Assembly: GCF_023159225.1 (NCBI RefSeq)
Contig: NC_063176.1
Coordinates: 6,522,963-6,586,962 of the forward strand
Length of the DNA: 64,000 nt
Source of the DNA: Perognathus longimembris pacificus
Taxonomy: Eukaryota > Chordata > Mammalia > Rodentia > Heteromyidae
Direction of reading: 5' to 3'
The first letter of the stretch is position 1; every line of letters begins with the position of its first letter. Below are positions 40,197 through 52,627 of the stretch, in pieces. The notes beneath the pieces are model-generated. The model had not been told where the DNA came from. It saw only the letters and a list, made by a program, of their open reading frames with translations, and did not search any database. A program made the position numbers and the translations under genes.

Positions 40197-40879
40197 TGAG
40201 TTCAGACATTTACCACCTTCTTTTTCATCTCTGAAGTGACAGTTCCTTGAAAAAAAAAAAAACTGGGAAATATTCTACTTACACTCTGTTTTGCTCTTGT
40301 TGAATAAAGACTGTATACGTAAGCCAAAAATGACTTAGAGTAAAAGAACCTAAGTTACAATTACATCAAAACTCATTTCCTTGCCAAAGAGTTTCAAGTG
40401 GGATGTAGTGATGCGTCAGTCAGTCTATGTCAGGATCATTCTTTAAAAAGAAGAAAAAGGCATCAAAAATGAAGACTGACAGGCACATGTTTATAATTTT
40501 CATTTGATGAAGGCAGATAATATCCCATCACGGGAGGATGAATGATACTGATTTTATCGTGAATGTTCTTAGAAGATTAAAAGTAACTGTTTATGTTTCT
40601 TCAATTTAAAAAATGTAGGACATGTTATATTGTGTATTTAATTTTGGTGGGAAAAAAATCAGATGTTTGTGCTGCAGGGAAAAAAACAAATTCATGGTTT
40701 CAAATATTACAACCATAATCTTAAGGGAACAATGAAATAGCCCTGTATGCAAATTAATAATGTTTATGATATGAGACCCAACACATTACACTTATCACTG
40801 TTCAATACATTACTTTCCATTTGGGGTCATATCAGAACTTGATAGTTTTCTTCTTAAAATAACAATGGCTTAAAGCAGA

Positions 40880-40985
40880 GGAATGTATTGACCTCTTATT
40901 ATGTGTCCCACACTGGCTCAAATATATAACATTCATACTATGAACTGGTAGATCATTACTTCTTTGTAAAACCAGTATATTGAAC
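40880..40985 (+). mobile_element. MIR fossil
   Basis: CTTATTATGTGTCCCACACT then GGCTCAAATATATAACATTC corresponds to the tatgtgccaggcactgtgct part of MIR. Diverged. Confidence 0.5.
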
Positions 40986-42689
40986 ATTATTCATTTAGTT
41001 ATTATACTTGTTTGAAACATCTAATTTTCTCCAATTGCCCCTTTAATTTATGGTCTGTAGTACATTGCACTCCTATGTGTGCCCTCAAGAATTTCTATAT
41101 ACTATTTCTCTCTAGCTGAAGTTGGAAGAAACAACCCTATGCCAGGGCTAAGTACTCTATTTCGGATACAAGAATTCAAGATCAACTTAAAATAGGGTTC
41201 ATTGCAACTGGAGAGCCCAGCTGAAACAAGTTCACATATGTTAGGACTAAAAAACCCCATTTTTGTTCCTTCCTTGCCAAAATCCATTTCTGCATTCTTC
41301 TTTTGAGAAAGACACACAGATATTGTTCATGATTTCTAGCGAGGCCTGTATTTGCGTAGGCTCTTCCAAAGAACCTCGGTAGAGGCCCCTTAGAAAGTCA
41401 GAATGGATTTTGTGGTTCAGTCAAAACCCTAGAACTCTTTCCACTTGCTGCTTGCCTCTCACCTTATTGAACCAGGCATGAGAAGCATGTTCTTGTTGGA
41501 GGCTACACTGCTACCTCTTTTTTTGGATTGCTACTACAGGCTCCTCCACCATGTGATTTATTTAGACTTCCTGGCAAGGAAAGCAGGACCGCTGACTGAC
41601 CAGCTCTTGCTAAAATAATTTCCTAGCATTTCTCTCCGCTAGCAACATCAATGTAGGTTAATGGATTTCCTCCTCCCAGCAAATACGCAGCAGGACAGTG
41701 AATCTCTGTGTATTTTTGTCCCCCCAACCTCCAAATTGCTACAATTGATTTTCTTTGTGCCAAGCTCACTTGCCTTGGGAAAAAAATAATAATTGTGTCA
41801 CGTGTTGGCCTACGTCAAGCAAATCTCATTTGCCAAGAGGCTGAAGTGCAAGAAATTTTTGTAAAATGTTTCCTTTTCATTCAATGTCAGTAGATGCTTT
41901 GTTATTTCCTAATGCATTTGAAATTATCAGTGGCATTTAATTTCTAAATACAACATTAAATGTTATATGCTCCAATTTCTATCTGGATTTTTAATCCAAA
42001 GAAACATGACAAAATGACTGTATTGAAGATCACCAACTATCTTCATAGGAAAAAAAATCTCAAAATGCAAAGCTGAAAAAAAAAAAAGCAAAGCTGAAGT
42101 ACTGAATTGTCAGTTTCAATTGATGTACTCCATAATGTCTCCATTATAGATACTACCTAGTTTTGAACAGGCCTTGCTGCCTGTTCATTATCAAGTCATT
42201 CAGAATAAACTAAATTTCACAGAGGAGACTGTTTTCCATGTCAGAAGGAGAGTATACAACAGTAGATTTCTTTTTAATCAAGACTACTGCTGCCATCACA
42301 GAGAAAACCTGTAACAACAACAACAAATAAACCAGAACCATTAAGATGATCTTAAATACTAGTTCATGAACTGGGAATACACCACTACAGTTAGTAGAAG
42401 TTTGCTTATTTGTAGCAAATACTCCAAAATGACAGCATGTATAATCCAAAATCAAACCAAATAAAACACTTCATTTAATTTTATTTTTATATTTGTAGGC
42501 TGCATCTTTCTCTTAAATGCATTGATGAATGAATACATAGATTTTTAAGCACATAAGACCCAAGAGGTTTCAAAATAATAGAAGTAATCTGTTTTCAATA
42601 TCTATTTTAGAATTGATTATGCCTTTTCCTCTTATTATCTTTAAGAAGTTGAACAGAAGAGTTGCCATTTAACAAGTCATTTCTGAGTA

Positions 42690-43060
42690 GAATGTGTTTT
42701 GATCAATGTTACTCCTTTCAGTATTCTCAACCACACTTTCTCTACCCACTCCTTACCTTGCTCTTCTTTTTTTGAAATTGTTATTGTAAAGGTGATGTGC
42801 CAAGGGGTTACAGTTAAATAAGTAAGGGAATGAATACATTTCTTTTAGAACAGTGTCACCTCTTCCCTCACTTTTTCAAGTTTTTCCCTCCACAAGTGGT
42901 GTAGTTCATTTTCAACATACTGTCTAGTGAGCACCACTGCTGCATTTTGTTCATACTGTGTCCCATCATTTCTATGCTACCTTCTTACCCTCCTTGATAC
43001 AGATAAACTTACACACAAGATGAGAAGTATAGAATATTGTAGAATAGGCATTGAATTCAT
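42690..43060 (-). mobile_element. Old L1 3' UTR fragment, antisense
   Basis: TTATTGTAAAGGTGATGTGC and GGGGTTACAGTTAAATAAGT (about 42781-42820) are diverged forms of the antisense L1 terminus. AGATAAACTTACACACAAG near 43002 matches the 8448 copy. Confidence 0.65.
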
Positions 43061-43489
43061 GACTATATTCTTCCCCTCTTAAGGAAGAGTATTAGCATAT
43101 ATTAGATGTACAAACAAATATTATCCTATATTAGAAGTGCTGAAATTTCTCTAAATACATACTATGTACTCTAACCAAACTTTATCAACTTATATTTTTA
43201 GGGGTCACCTTAGTAATCTTTGCTTTCTATTATCTGCTTTTGATGTCTTAGATCTTATTTATAAAGCAGGGAGAATATTGGACCTTTTCTCCCATTTACT
43301 TTATCAATTCATTGGTTGCTGTATATTTTGATTCCACAATTTAAGTGATGGAGATCAAATTTTAATACACATGGATATGCAGCTCACCTGTATATTAATT
43401 TATATCCTTTCAGATATGTGTCCAATAGTTAGAATAGGTGTTGGTCAGGGTCCAACAGTAGGTTGATTTTGAGCTTTTTTTAGTGATTA

Positions 43490-43800
43490 AAGCACTTGCC
43501 AGAGTTTTAAGTTTGTATTCTTAATGATTGCTACTCTGACTGAGAAGAGATTGAATTTCCATGTAAATTTTTCCTCGTTTTTCTTTATGGTTATATTTTG
43601 AATATTTCTTCATGTTTTTATGAGCCATATGTGTGTTTATTTTCTTTTGAGGACTGTCAACTCAATGCATTTGTTTATTTGTTGATTGTATTATTTGGTC
43701 CTTAGCAGTTTCCTTTTGTATACTCTTTGCATATACATCCTGCATGTATTTTTTGGTCATATCATGGGTATTCTCTTTGTGTGCTATTATTAGTTGAACT
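43490..43800 (-). mobile_element. Old L1 ORF2-end fragment, antisense
   Basis: The order TTGAATATTTCTTCATGTTT, GAGCCATATGTGTGTTTATT, TCTTTTGAGGACTGTC is the reverse complement of a conserved L1 ORF2 3' stretch found across mammals. No frame remains. Confidence 0.6.
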
Positions 43801-43894
43801 CAGAGCATTTTTGTTTGTGTTTGGGGTTTTTTTCGGCTTTTTCTCTCATGTCTCATAGTGTAATATAACTCTAATTCTGCCCCCCTCTCCCCCC

Positions 43895-44020
43895 CGCACA
43901 CACTGGCTAAATGGAGAGAAGAACCTCAGATTCTTCAGATGCTGGATTCAAACCTCAGTCCTCAGTTCTGATTCTTCTGAATTACTAAGATTATAAGAAT
44001 GAGCTACAGGCACCCAGATC
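43895..44020 (-). mobile_element. Partial B1-like SINE, antisense
   Basis: TTCTGAATTACTAAGATTAT then AAGAATGAGCTACAGGCACC is a diverged antisense B1-like start. The upstream C-rich stretch is near 43880. Confidence 0.5.
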
Positions 44021-44199
44021 TAAATTTTCTCTTGAATATATATAAATATATTATTTATTAATATATTAACTTATATATTTGTATATTAATTATATATTTT
44101 AATTGTCAAGTGATGAGACTTAGATTTGATGCATCCTTATTCATTCAGTCTTGTTTTTATTTGCTGAGCTGTTAACAGAAAATAATTGCTTATACCTTT

Positions 44200-44690
44200 A
44201 CCTACCACTCAGTGATGAAGTCTATATTTTCCTATCTCTGACAAATGGAAAGACTGGGAAACTATTATAAGTAAAATAAGTCAGGCCTGCAGAGACAGAA
44301 GTTGCATATTTTGTTTCATATGTGGAAGCTAGTTTCCATTTATAAACATATAAGTAAATACATTGGATGGATGCACTTGTCTACAGACGTATTAACTGAT
44401 GTATGGTAGATTCAAGGGAGAACCCAAATTGTAGATATAATTCCTTAAAAATCCTAAGTCAAGGAGCAACAAAGTGAACACCAGAAAACAAGTACTTGAG
44501 AGGGTTGGGTTGGGTCAAAGGGAGAGGCATAGATAAATGGAGAAGGGATAGTTAAGGCAGTAAAAGAATTCAGTGTTTCTTCTACAAAATTAAGAAAAGT
44601 GAGGGGAGGTGTGTGTCAGGAGGGATGACTGGGAATGATGAAGTGGATAAGATTGAACAAGATGCATTGGATTCATAAACTATTCATAAA
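44200..44690 (+). mobile_element. Old L1 3' UTR fragment, sense
   Basis: GTAAAATAAGTCAGGCCTGC and TTTGTTTCATATGTGGAAGC (about 44270-44330) match the start of the 3' UTR of ancient L1s. Purine-rich sequence follows. Confidence 0.6.
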
Positions 44691-44815
44691 TGACCTTTTT
44701 AAACAGCAACTCATTTGTACAAGTCCTTAAAAATAGTAAAAGAATAAACTCAATACTTTCCAAACTAGTTATTTCAGAAAAAACTCATAAATGTATGAAT
44801 GCACACATGCATGTG

Positions 44816-44818
<3 letters not shown>

Positions 44819-44857
<39 letters not shown>
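44819..44857. repeat. (CA)n microsatellite
   Basis: About 18 uninterrupted CA units. Confidence 0.95.
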
Positions 44858-44889
44858 AGATTTGATGCTTTTTCCCAAATTAATATTAT

Positions 44890-45085
44890 CTCCTCCTCTT
44901 ACTTTGTGGTGCTGAGGATTAAAATCAGGCTTTTACAGATTCTTTGTAAGTGCTCTACAACTTGACCTATGCACCCAGTCCTTCTGTTTTTGTGACATCT
45001 TGCCCATTCTTTTGTTCTCACTGTCTTCAAACTTGTTCTGTTCCTGCTTCTGCCTCTTGGATAGCTATCATTACAGGCATGTTTT
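44890..45085 (-). mobile_element. Degraded SINE, antisense (tRNA-like plus B1-like parts)
   Basis: TTTGTGGTGCTGAGGATTAA is an antisense ID-like B-box region. CTTGGATAGCTATCATTACA near 45056 is an antisense B1-like start. Confidence 0.45.
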
Positions 45086-45354
45086 GTAATGGTCTGCCCA
45101 AATTGTTTTCTTGGAAGCTATCATGGTATGACCCAGAGCAGGAAGGATTGTTTACGTTACTATTTCTTAGCTGTGTATACAAGGGTAATTACTTAATCTT
45201 TGGAGCTATGAGCATTTTCTATAGCAATTCTTATCTTGAAAATCTGTAGTTGGGATCAGTCTTACAAGAAGTAGATTAATAAATGAACTGCCAAGATATG
45301 AGTATAAATGGAGTTTTTTTATTTTAATATTTTTTGGTCATTCTTAAGAATGCC

Positions 45355-45580
45355 CTCTTGCTACGCACTGTTGGTTCGTGCCTGTGATCCTAGCTATGCA
45401 GGCAGCTGAGGCTTGAGGATCCAGCTCAGCTAAGTCTGTGAGACTTTTATTTCCAGTAAAGGAGAAGTGATTTGAGGTGTGTTTCAGTTGTAGAGTGCTA
45501 GCCTTTGAGCAAAGAGGCTCAGGGACAGCATATACTGTGCCCTGAGTTCCAGAAGGGAGATTGGCCCAAAACAACAACAT
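45355..45580 (+). mobile_element. B1-dID-type SINE, sense
   Basis: GTTCGTGCCTGTGATCCTAG (about 45373) begins the B1-like arm. GTAGAGTGCTAGCCTTTGAG (about 45491) and GGCTCAGGGACAGCATATAC mark the right arm. An AACAACAACA tail ends it. Confidence 0.8.
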
Positions 45581-47199
45581 AACAGCAAACTTTTCTAGAA
45601 ATTTAAGATTTTAATTGTTTTCAAGTCTATTTCTCATTTATCTAAGGTCTTTCTATATTATTTCCTAAGGTGCTTGAGGGTTTTACACATTAGATGTATT
45701 ATAGTTGTTGAAATTCTATGAGTTGCCTTTAAAATGGTTATGTCACTTTTCAGTTAACTATAGTGTCAGTACCTCTGATCATTTGCCTGTAGTTACTTAA
45801 TTATTTCTCTAAGTATGTATTTTCAGAATCTCTAAGTACTTGTTGTTTCCTTTCAACACTTAACTCTTGATTCTTCTTTGGGACCTTTATCATATATTTT
45901 TCCCATGGAAATATACAGTGTATCAACTTCAAGCTATGCTCAAATGCTTCTAACTCTCATGTACGTATTGCCATCCCAGACGCCCTTATGTGCTCTGGCT
46001 CAATTCTTACAAGCTTCCAGGTGGGGCTTTTCTCAATCACTTCAGATTAAAACATTCTCAAATTATACCTGATAATTGTTCTCCCTTTGAAAACTTTGTT
46101 CATTTCCAGCTAACAAAAAAAAAAAACTTTTCAGTGTGGTAGGTTTGAAAGCAATTAATTTCTACTTTCAGTTTAACCTCTAGGTCATAAAAGCTACATC
46201 TACCACTTCATCTTCTTTCCATCTGTCACTGAATTTACGCAGATGTCAGTTCTTTATCATGAAGAAGCTGAGTTCGTTCCAATCTTTGACAATTATTTTG
46301 CCAAGTTCCTTTGTGGATAATTGTTGTGCATTTACCAAAGGAAATCAAAATGTTTGTGGAATAATATAATTAAGTTTATTAATTACACATAGTCACAAGT
46401 AATTCTATTCACATGCTACACACAATCCAATTTTGAGAAGTATGTTTATTAATGCTGTTTTTATCATTGTTCAAATGTTATAGGTATGATGATTGAAAGA
46501 AGCAAGGATTGTTATATTCAGTATATGGACAACTTATTCTGGATTTAAATTTTTTATGATATTGTTACAAATGTGTTTGATTAGAACCCCATAACTAGAC
46601 TGATACTTATATGTGGTTACATGGAAAATCAATGATATTTGTAATGCCTGTGCTTCTAAGATAATCATTTCAAATTCCTGACAGAAATCAGCAGATGATC
46701 ATAAACATTCAGATCCTGACATTATTAAATGAAACACGAGACAGTTATGCTAATTTAGCCTTTGGCTTATCCATCATTTACACCCAAAAGTCTTTTTTGA
46801 AGCAAAATTGCCATCCTATTACTTTAAAAATAGGACTCTGCCCATATTTTTTCATTAAAAAGACATTAACTTTTCAGAGAAATCACTGGAAAATTTAATC
46901 TTTACTTGATTCCAGCATAGGAGAATAAATAAAACATGAAGAACACATTTTATGTCAATTATTTTTACAAATCACCCTTCACCACGACTTTAGGTAAAAA
47001 TGATTACCATTTATTTACCAAATGTGAAGAAAGTCTCCTTATACTGTGGTAGTTTATTTCTTTTATTTTCATTTTATAGTAAAAATCAAAATATATTCTT
47101 ACAAACTAGCAGGGCTGAAAGCTGGGTGGAGTGAATGTTTCACGTTACCTGCATTAAATCTGTGGTGTTGAAAAATGGGTTCTGCTTTGCTTTCTGCAG

Positions 47200-47393
47200 G
47201 TGATTAAGGCAGTGGAGGAAGGCTACCGTCTGCCAAGCCCCATGGACTGCCCTGCTGCTCTCTATCAATTAATGCTGGATTGCTGGCAGAAAGAACGGAA
47301 TAGCAGGCCCAAGTTTGATGATATCGTTAACATGTTGGACAAGCTAATCCGCAATCCAAGTAGCTTGAAGACACTTGTCAATGCATCAAGCAG
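47200..47393 (+). CDS. EPHA5: EPHA5 kinase C-lobe end exon, 194 bp
   Basis: Encodes [40 protein letters not shown] and on to LKTLVNAS. It has the CW...RP pair typical of tyrosine-kinase subdomain XI, then the linker to the SAM domain. Acceptor TTTCTGCAG ends at 47199 and donor GTACAAG starts at 47394. [16 protein letters not shown] differs slightly from my memory of human EPHA5. Read-through gives a short tail and a stop at 47437-47439 (see findings). Confidence 0.98.
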
Positions 47394-49599
47394 GTACAAG
47401 GCCAGATCTGAGCGAGTTTTTGGGTTTATTTTGAATTGATGACTTGAGCATTTCATCAATGAAATAATTCTTTTGTATCTTTTGTATTTCTTGGTCAGTG
47501 CGTCTCCATGGCACTAACTTACTGAAGTATATATCTTAGATACTTGCACTCTTATAATGAAGGAAATAAAACGGATTATTCATACTATCACCTACATCTG
47601 ACCTAATATTGTAATATGACACTCTTAGGGAAAAAAATATGCACTATAACCACATTTAGGTAGCATTAAAAGTGCCTCTCATATGTCACATTTTCGTGCA
47701 TTCTGGAGAGTACATGCAGATGAAGAAAACAAAATAGGGTCATAGGGAAGGGAAATAAAACAATGACACATGTGAAATTAGATATGTCTAACAGTAAGTA
47801 CATGAATAATTCCCTTAGAATCAGCTTAGTGTCTGTCTTTTAAATATGACTACCTCTTATGCCTTATATTCTATGAACACTGACAAGTTTAAGGATATAT
47901 TTGCTCCAGTTGTACAGTGATATTGGGTTACTCATTTAGGGCACAGTTAAAATAGTACTTAAAATTTTAAAGCAGTAATCTTGTGAAGAAAGTTTGTATG
48001 ACCAAATAATCATTTTTTTATGTTTTTAGTAACATCATGAGTGTTTTAAAATAATGTTGCAGACATACAATGTATAGTTTTATTTTTATTTGAAAAAATA
48101 CTGAATTATTTTTCCTAGAATGAATCAGTTTGATTCCAGGCTGGAAAATTTGCCAGGTTGTTATTTTCACTAAATTTGAAGACTTGTTTATTTTTACAAG
48201 AAAGACTATTATGCTAATAACTGAATTCACTAGTAGTGTGGATTAAATGAAAACAGCCTGTTTATGAAGTTACATAAGTTTTATGATTTTTGACATTACA
48301 TTTGTTTACAAGGAAAAAAGTCATTTTAAATGCAAGTGAGAAATAAATTTTCAGATTCTGTTCAGGCATCATTAACTTTCTGTGGAAGCAACTGGAGAGC
48401 ATATCTTCTTAGCATTCTTTCCAAGCTGTTTCTTGAATATCTGTTTTAAAACTGTTCATTGCCATTTAAATTATTAAGCTGATCTCTCATCTATTATTTG
48501 AATTATGTTAGAGTGCCATGAATAAAATGAAGGAAAACAAATCATAAAAATGTTCTAAGTTATATTGATTCACTTGATTACCACCAATGTAATTTGAAAA
48601 CAATTAAAATTTTTCTAAATAATTTTCATATTTTCTTGTGTGTGGTATGTAAGATTCCATGTAGCAGCAACTTTAGTTTAACCCGGTTTAACTTTCAGAC
48701 CCCCATTCCCGTACTATTCTTTCTGAAATCATCTGAAAATCCCAGTTCTGAACTGGATTAATTTCTGGGTTCGCATCTCTTGCATTCTTCCTATCCTCAC
48801 AAGATTTGATGACATTTATTAAATATCTCCCAGTACTTCAAAATTTTCTCCTTAGATCATTTTCTAGTCTAACCTACCTTGAATTTTGTTTCCTGTGGCC
48901 ATATTCTGTCAACCATGATATTGACAAAACCTGCAAAATCTCCATAAACTCCAGTTTACTTATGTTTCCTTCTATATTTCTGTCTCTGACAAGCCTTCGA
49001 CCACACCACAAATCAGCACAAAACTGTCCACAATTATTCAACTTCCTACACTGTGTCATGCTGTGGGCTAAGAATTAAGCATACAGTATGTAAGAACTAA
49101 ACCTACCTATTTCCTTTGGTGAATCCAATACACTGTTGAGAGAGAGAGAGGGATTGAACATATAAAACTTCCAGTAAAACTCCCAAAACCTTGTATTTGG
49201 TTCTGGAGTAAGGAATAAAAATAAAACCAACAGCCTATCTTGACCTTAATGGGAAAACATGGTGTCTTGAAAAATGTAATGAAAAAGTATGAGTAGGAAT
49301 TATATTAGTGATATGCTCAATATGTTCCATGAGAGACTGTGAGAACAAATAAAAATATAGAAAAAGTGAACTACTTTATCATAGACTGTAATTGGAAGTA
49401 CTTCAGTAAGAAAGGAACATGGAGAAGATTAATAGTGTGATTCTGGGTGATATTGACCATGTTCAGAGAGATGGCATGTCTGTGAGAAATAAAAAAAGAC
49501 TGTGAAAAATAAACGTATTGAAACATGAAAGTCCAAATGAGCCCAAGAACTAAATGGAGTTATAATTTGAGTAGACAAGATATAGGACAAAGTCCTGGC

Positions 49600-50030
49600 T
49601 CTTTTTAGATTTCGTTTTTCATTTCTTTATTGTCAAAGTGATGTACAGAGAGGTTAGAGTTTCAGCACATACATTTCTTATCCAACTTGTTACTTCCTTC
49701 CTCATTTATCCCCTCCTGCCCTCCCCCTCCCCATGAGTTGTACAGTTGGTTTACAGCATATGGTTTTGTAAGTTTTGCTGTTGCATTGCTTTGTCTTTTT
49801 ATCCTTTGTCTCTTGATTTTGGCATTTCCTTCCTCTTCCCTAGTTCCAATGCACATATATACAATATCTAGGGTACTAAAATCCATTACAGTGATATCAG
49901 GGGTAAAACCATGGGAAAGAAAGACAAAGGAAAAATGGCAGAATTTCACATGGTACATTGAAAATAGCAACAACAATGATAACCCACTTGTTTCAATGAC
50001 TTGGAGTTCATTTCACTTAGCACCATTTTT
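49600..50030 (-). mobile_element. L1 3' UTR, antisense (3' part of a split L1)
   Basis: The antisense terminus TTTATTGTCAAAGTGATGTA is near 49626. The UTR then reads out to TTCATTTCACTTAGCACCAT (50010-50025). The L1 sequence resumes at 50945 at the matching coordinate. Confidence 0.88.
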
Positions 50031-50097
50031 TTTTTCTTTTTTGTTGTTGTCCCCTGAAAATGAAAGCTAAAGCGTATGTTAGAAATTCCCATGGATT

Positions 50098-50340
50098 AAA
50101 CCATCCTCTGAGGCTGGGGATATGGCCTAGTGGTAAGAGTGCCTGCCTCATATACATGAGGCCCTGGGTTCGATTCCCCAGCACCACATATACAGAAAAT
50201 GGCCAGAAGTGGCGCTGTGGCTCAAGTGGCAGAGTGCTAGCCTTGAGCAAAAAAAGAAGCCAGGGACAGTACTCAGGCCCTGAGCCCAAGCCCCAAGGAC
50301 TGGCCAAAAAAAAAAAAAAAAAAAAAAACCATCCTCTGAG
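50098..50340 (+). mobile_element. IDL-Geo-type dimeric SINE, sense, with perfect TSD
   Basis: The body starts at 50113 with GCTGGGGATATGGCCTAGTG. The B box GGTTCGATTCCCC is at about 50167-50179, the right arm starts near 50205, and the A tail runs to about 50325. The 15-bp repeat AAACCATCCTCTGAG flanks it at 50098-50112 and 50326-50340. Confidence 0.96.
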
Positions 50341-50374
50341 TTAAATGTTGTATTAATTTTGCTTTCTTCTCTTC

Positions 50375-50522
50375 ACAAACCTTTGAGATAGGAATAACTA
50401 TTATCTCCAAATAGGTAGAAAATCAAAGGCTTAAGAATGCTAACTTAACTAATGTTTCAGAGTTATCAAGTGAAGAAGATAGAACAGATTGTAAGACAAT
50501 CTGATTGCAGAGCTCATACTTT
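50375..50522 (+). mobile_element. MIR fossil
   Basis: CACAAACCTTTGAGATAGGA, then ACTATTATCTCCAAATAG, then GAAAATCAAAGGCTTAAGAA, then CAGAGCTCATACTTTAA cover most of the MIR core and its 3' side. Confidence 0.75.
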
Positions 50523-50534
50523 AAAGGAATGCAA

Positions 50535-50620
50535 TTCTAGAGTTGGAGGCATGACTCAAGTAGAAGAATTCCTACTTATCAAGGAAAAGACCCTAAGTTC
50601 CAATCCCAATACTGCAATAA
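50535..50620 (+). mobile_element. tRNA-derived SINE fragment
   Basis: GGAGGCATGACTCAAGTAGA, with CCTAAGTTCCAATCCCAATA about 45 bp downstream, has the A-box/B-box spacing of a tRNA-type SINE. A second weak copy may lie at about 50700-50790. Confidence 0.5.
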
Positions 50621-50944
50621 CAATGGTAATAATAACATTCTACAATCATATGGTAATAATAACATTTTACAATCATATGATTATTATTATCATTATATTT
50701 GAGGATCAGTGGTATAGATTAGTGATATAGATAGGGCACTTGCTAACATGTACAAAGACATGGATTCTGTCTCTTGTACTGACAGAACAAAACAAAACAA
50801 AAACCATTCTGTAGACTTAATTAGGGGGGTGAGCTTTGAAAGAGAAGACAATCATTGTGTTCAGTACTGGAAATGAATATCCCTCAACCACAGAGGAATC
50901 ATAATTTACAAATTACCAGTCTTCAGATTCTATAGTTTGTACTT

Positions 50945-51485
50945 ACTTAGCATCATTTTTTGTGTTCATATATACATAGCTATTGAGCTGTTGTGATCTG
51001 CTAGGATTATCCTAGATGTGTACTAATTATTCCCAATAAGGGAAACCATACATTCCATGTTTCTTTGGGTCTGTCTCATTTCACTTAGTATGTTTTTTCC
51101 AAGTCCTTCCATTTCCTTACCAATAGGGGAATGTCATTCTCTCTGGTAGAGGCACAGAATTCCATTGTGTATATGTACCACATTTTCCTGATCCACTCAT
51201 CTACTGAGAGGCATCTGGGTTGGTTCCATATTTTAGCGATGACAAATTGTGCTGCGATGAGCATAGGCGTGCTGGTGGCTTTGGTGTGGTCTTCCTTGTA
51301 ATCTTTTGGGTGGATGCCCAAAAGTGGTGCTGCTGGGTCATAGGGGAGCTCTATGTTTAGCCTTCTGAGGAATTTCCACACTGCTTTCCAGAGTGGTTGA
51401 ACAAGTTTACACTCCCATCAACAGTGTAGTAGGGTTCCCTTTTGGCCACATCCCCTCCAGCATTCGTTATTATTAGTTTTCTTGA
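50945..51485 (-). mobile_element. L1 ORF2 C-terminal fragment, antisense (5' part of a split L1)
   Basis: On the reverse strand 51381-51085 stays open for 98 codons. It encodes the typical L1 ORF2p C-terminal region (MWKFLRRLNIELPYDPAAPL, then MWYIYTMEFCASTRENDIPL). The element is 5'-truncated near 51485. The intact stretch suggests a relatively recent insertion. It is not a host gene. Confidence 0.93.
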
Positions 51486-52274
51486 TAAGAAAATGAAGGA
51501 GGAAAATGGAAAAGAGAGTGATAAGAAAGTAGTGATATACATGCTGTGGTAGCAAAACAAAAGAGAACTACTGTTTTAATAAATGTAGAGGTAGCATACA
51601 GTTTAAAGAGATACAGCAGTAGACACATCTATAGAGTTTCTAGCAAAATTGAGATCACTGCTCGCATCAAGCACAGCAATTTTTTATGCAATTGGTTTTG
51701 GCAAAAGAAAACACTGAAGTAGACTGAAGTGTAAATGGAATGTGAGAAACTTCATAGATGAGTGGGAACATAGATGCCAGTGTCTTGTGTCTCACAGATA
51801 TCAGAGCCACGCAAATTATCTTCGATGTTCAAATACAAAGAACCTTGATCCTTTTCCCTGACTATTTCTTTAGGATATAGTTTTAGAAAACAACATCTCA
51901 TTATCTTATTGACCAAAGTATGAATTTAACATTCTGAAAAGAGTCTAATGGTTTGCTAGGTTTTGTTCAGTTTCCACATGTATTTGAGGGAACGGTTTGT
52001 TTTCTAGTTTTCACCACAACACCTGGTGAATCAGTAAGCACCTGAAACTTTAAAAAAGTAAAAAAATATATAAATAAAAGGATAAGTAGCTTCTAGATCT
52101 CCTGAGATTAACTTAAGGATGATCCTCTGTTAAAGCATAAAAATAGTTAGTTTGTAAAAATTACCCTCTGCATGCATATATGTTATATAATATTTTATAA
52201 ACTCAACAATAGTAAGATATACATATGTACCTAAATCACTACAAACTATGTACATAATTTTTAAATAAATAATT

Positions 52275-52560
52275 TCAGTTTCAGAGCAACGTTGAGCAGA
52301 AAACAGAAATCTTCCAAATGCCTCTCTATGCACATGACCTTTCCACAATGATTATCAACATCCACTACCATAATAACACACCTGACACAATTGATGACTA
52401 TACACAAATAACTTACTGTCTTTGCAGATTCATGGTTCACATTATGATCCATCACTGGTAGTGTATGTTATATTTGCTTGCAAATATATACTGATATTTA
52501 ACAATAGTGTCATACAGATTGGTTCCATTGCCCTACATTTCCTAAGATAAGGATTTACTT
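52275..52560 (-). mobile_element. Probable ancient L1-related fragment
   Basis: ACCATAATAACACACCTGAC, then GATTCATGGTTCACATTATG, then AATAGTGTCATACAGATTGG, then TTCCATTGCCCTACATTTCC follows an old mammalian L1 3' region as I recall it. Orientation and family are uncertain. It ends about 70 bp upstream of the SAM exon. Confidence 0.4.
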
Positions 52561-52627
52561 TACAATTATACTCTTTTAGACTATCCCTATGTTGTGACTT
52601 ATAACATATATGTTTTCTATGTTTTAG

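Larger units (their letters stand above)
50031..50944. other. Block interrupting an L1, with MIR and SINE inside
   Basis: It begins T-rich and is bounded by the 16-bp direct repeat ACTTAGCA(C/T)CATTTTT at 50015-50030 and 50945-50960. It holds an IDL-Geo-type SINE, a MIR fossil and ID-like fragments. Its origin is unclear and is discussed under findings. Confidence 0.6.
47394..52627 (+). other. EPHA5: EPHA5 intron, 5234 bp
   Basis: GT-AG intron with acceptor ATGTTTTAG. 47400-49600 is AT-rich unique sequence. 49600-51485 is a split L1 with a SINE and a MIR in between. 51490-52270 is unlabelled. An old L1-like stretch precedes the next exon. Confidence 0.9.

Noticed and set aside
51085..51381. 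98-codon reverse ORF with a well-formed protein sequence
   Set aside because: It is recognised as the L1 ORF2p C-terminal region, so it is a mobile-element remnant and not a host gene.
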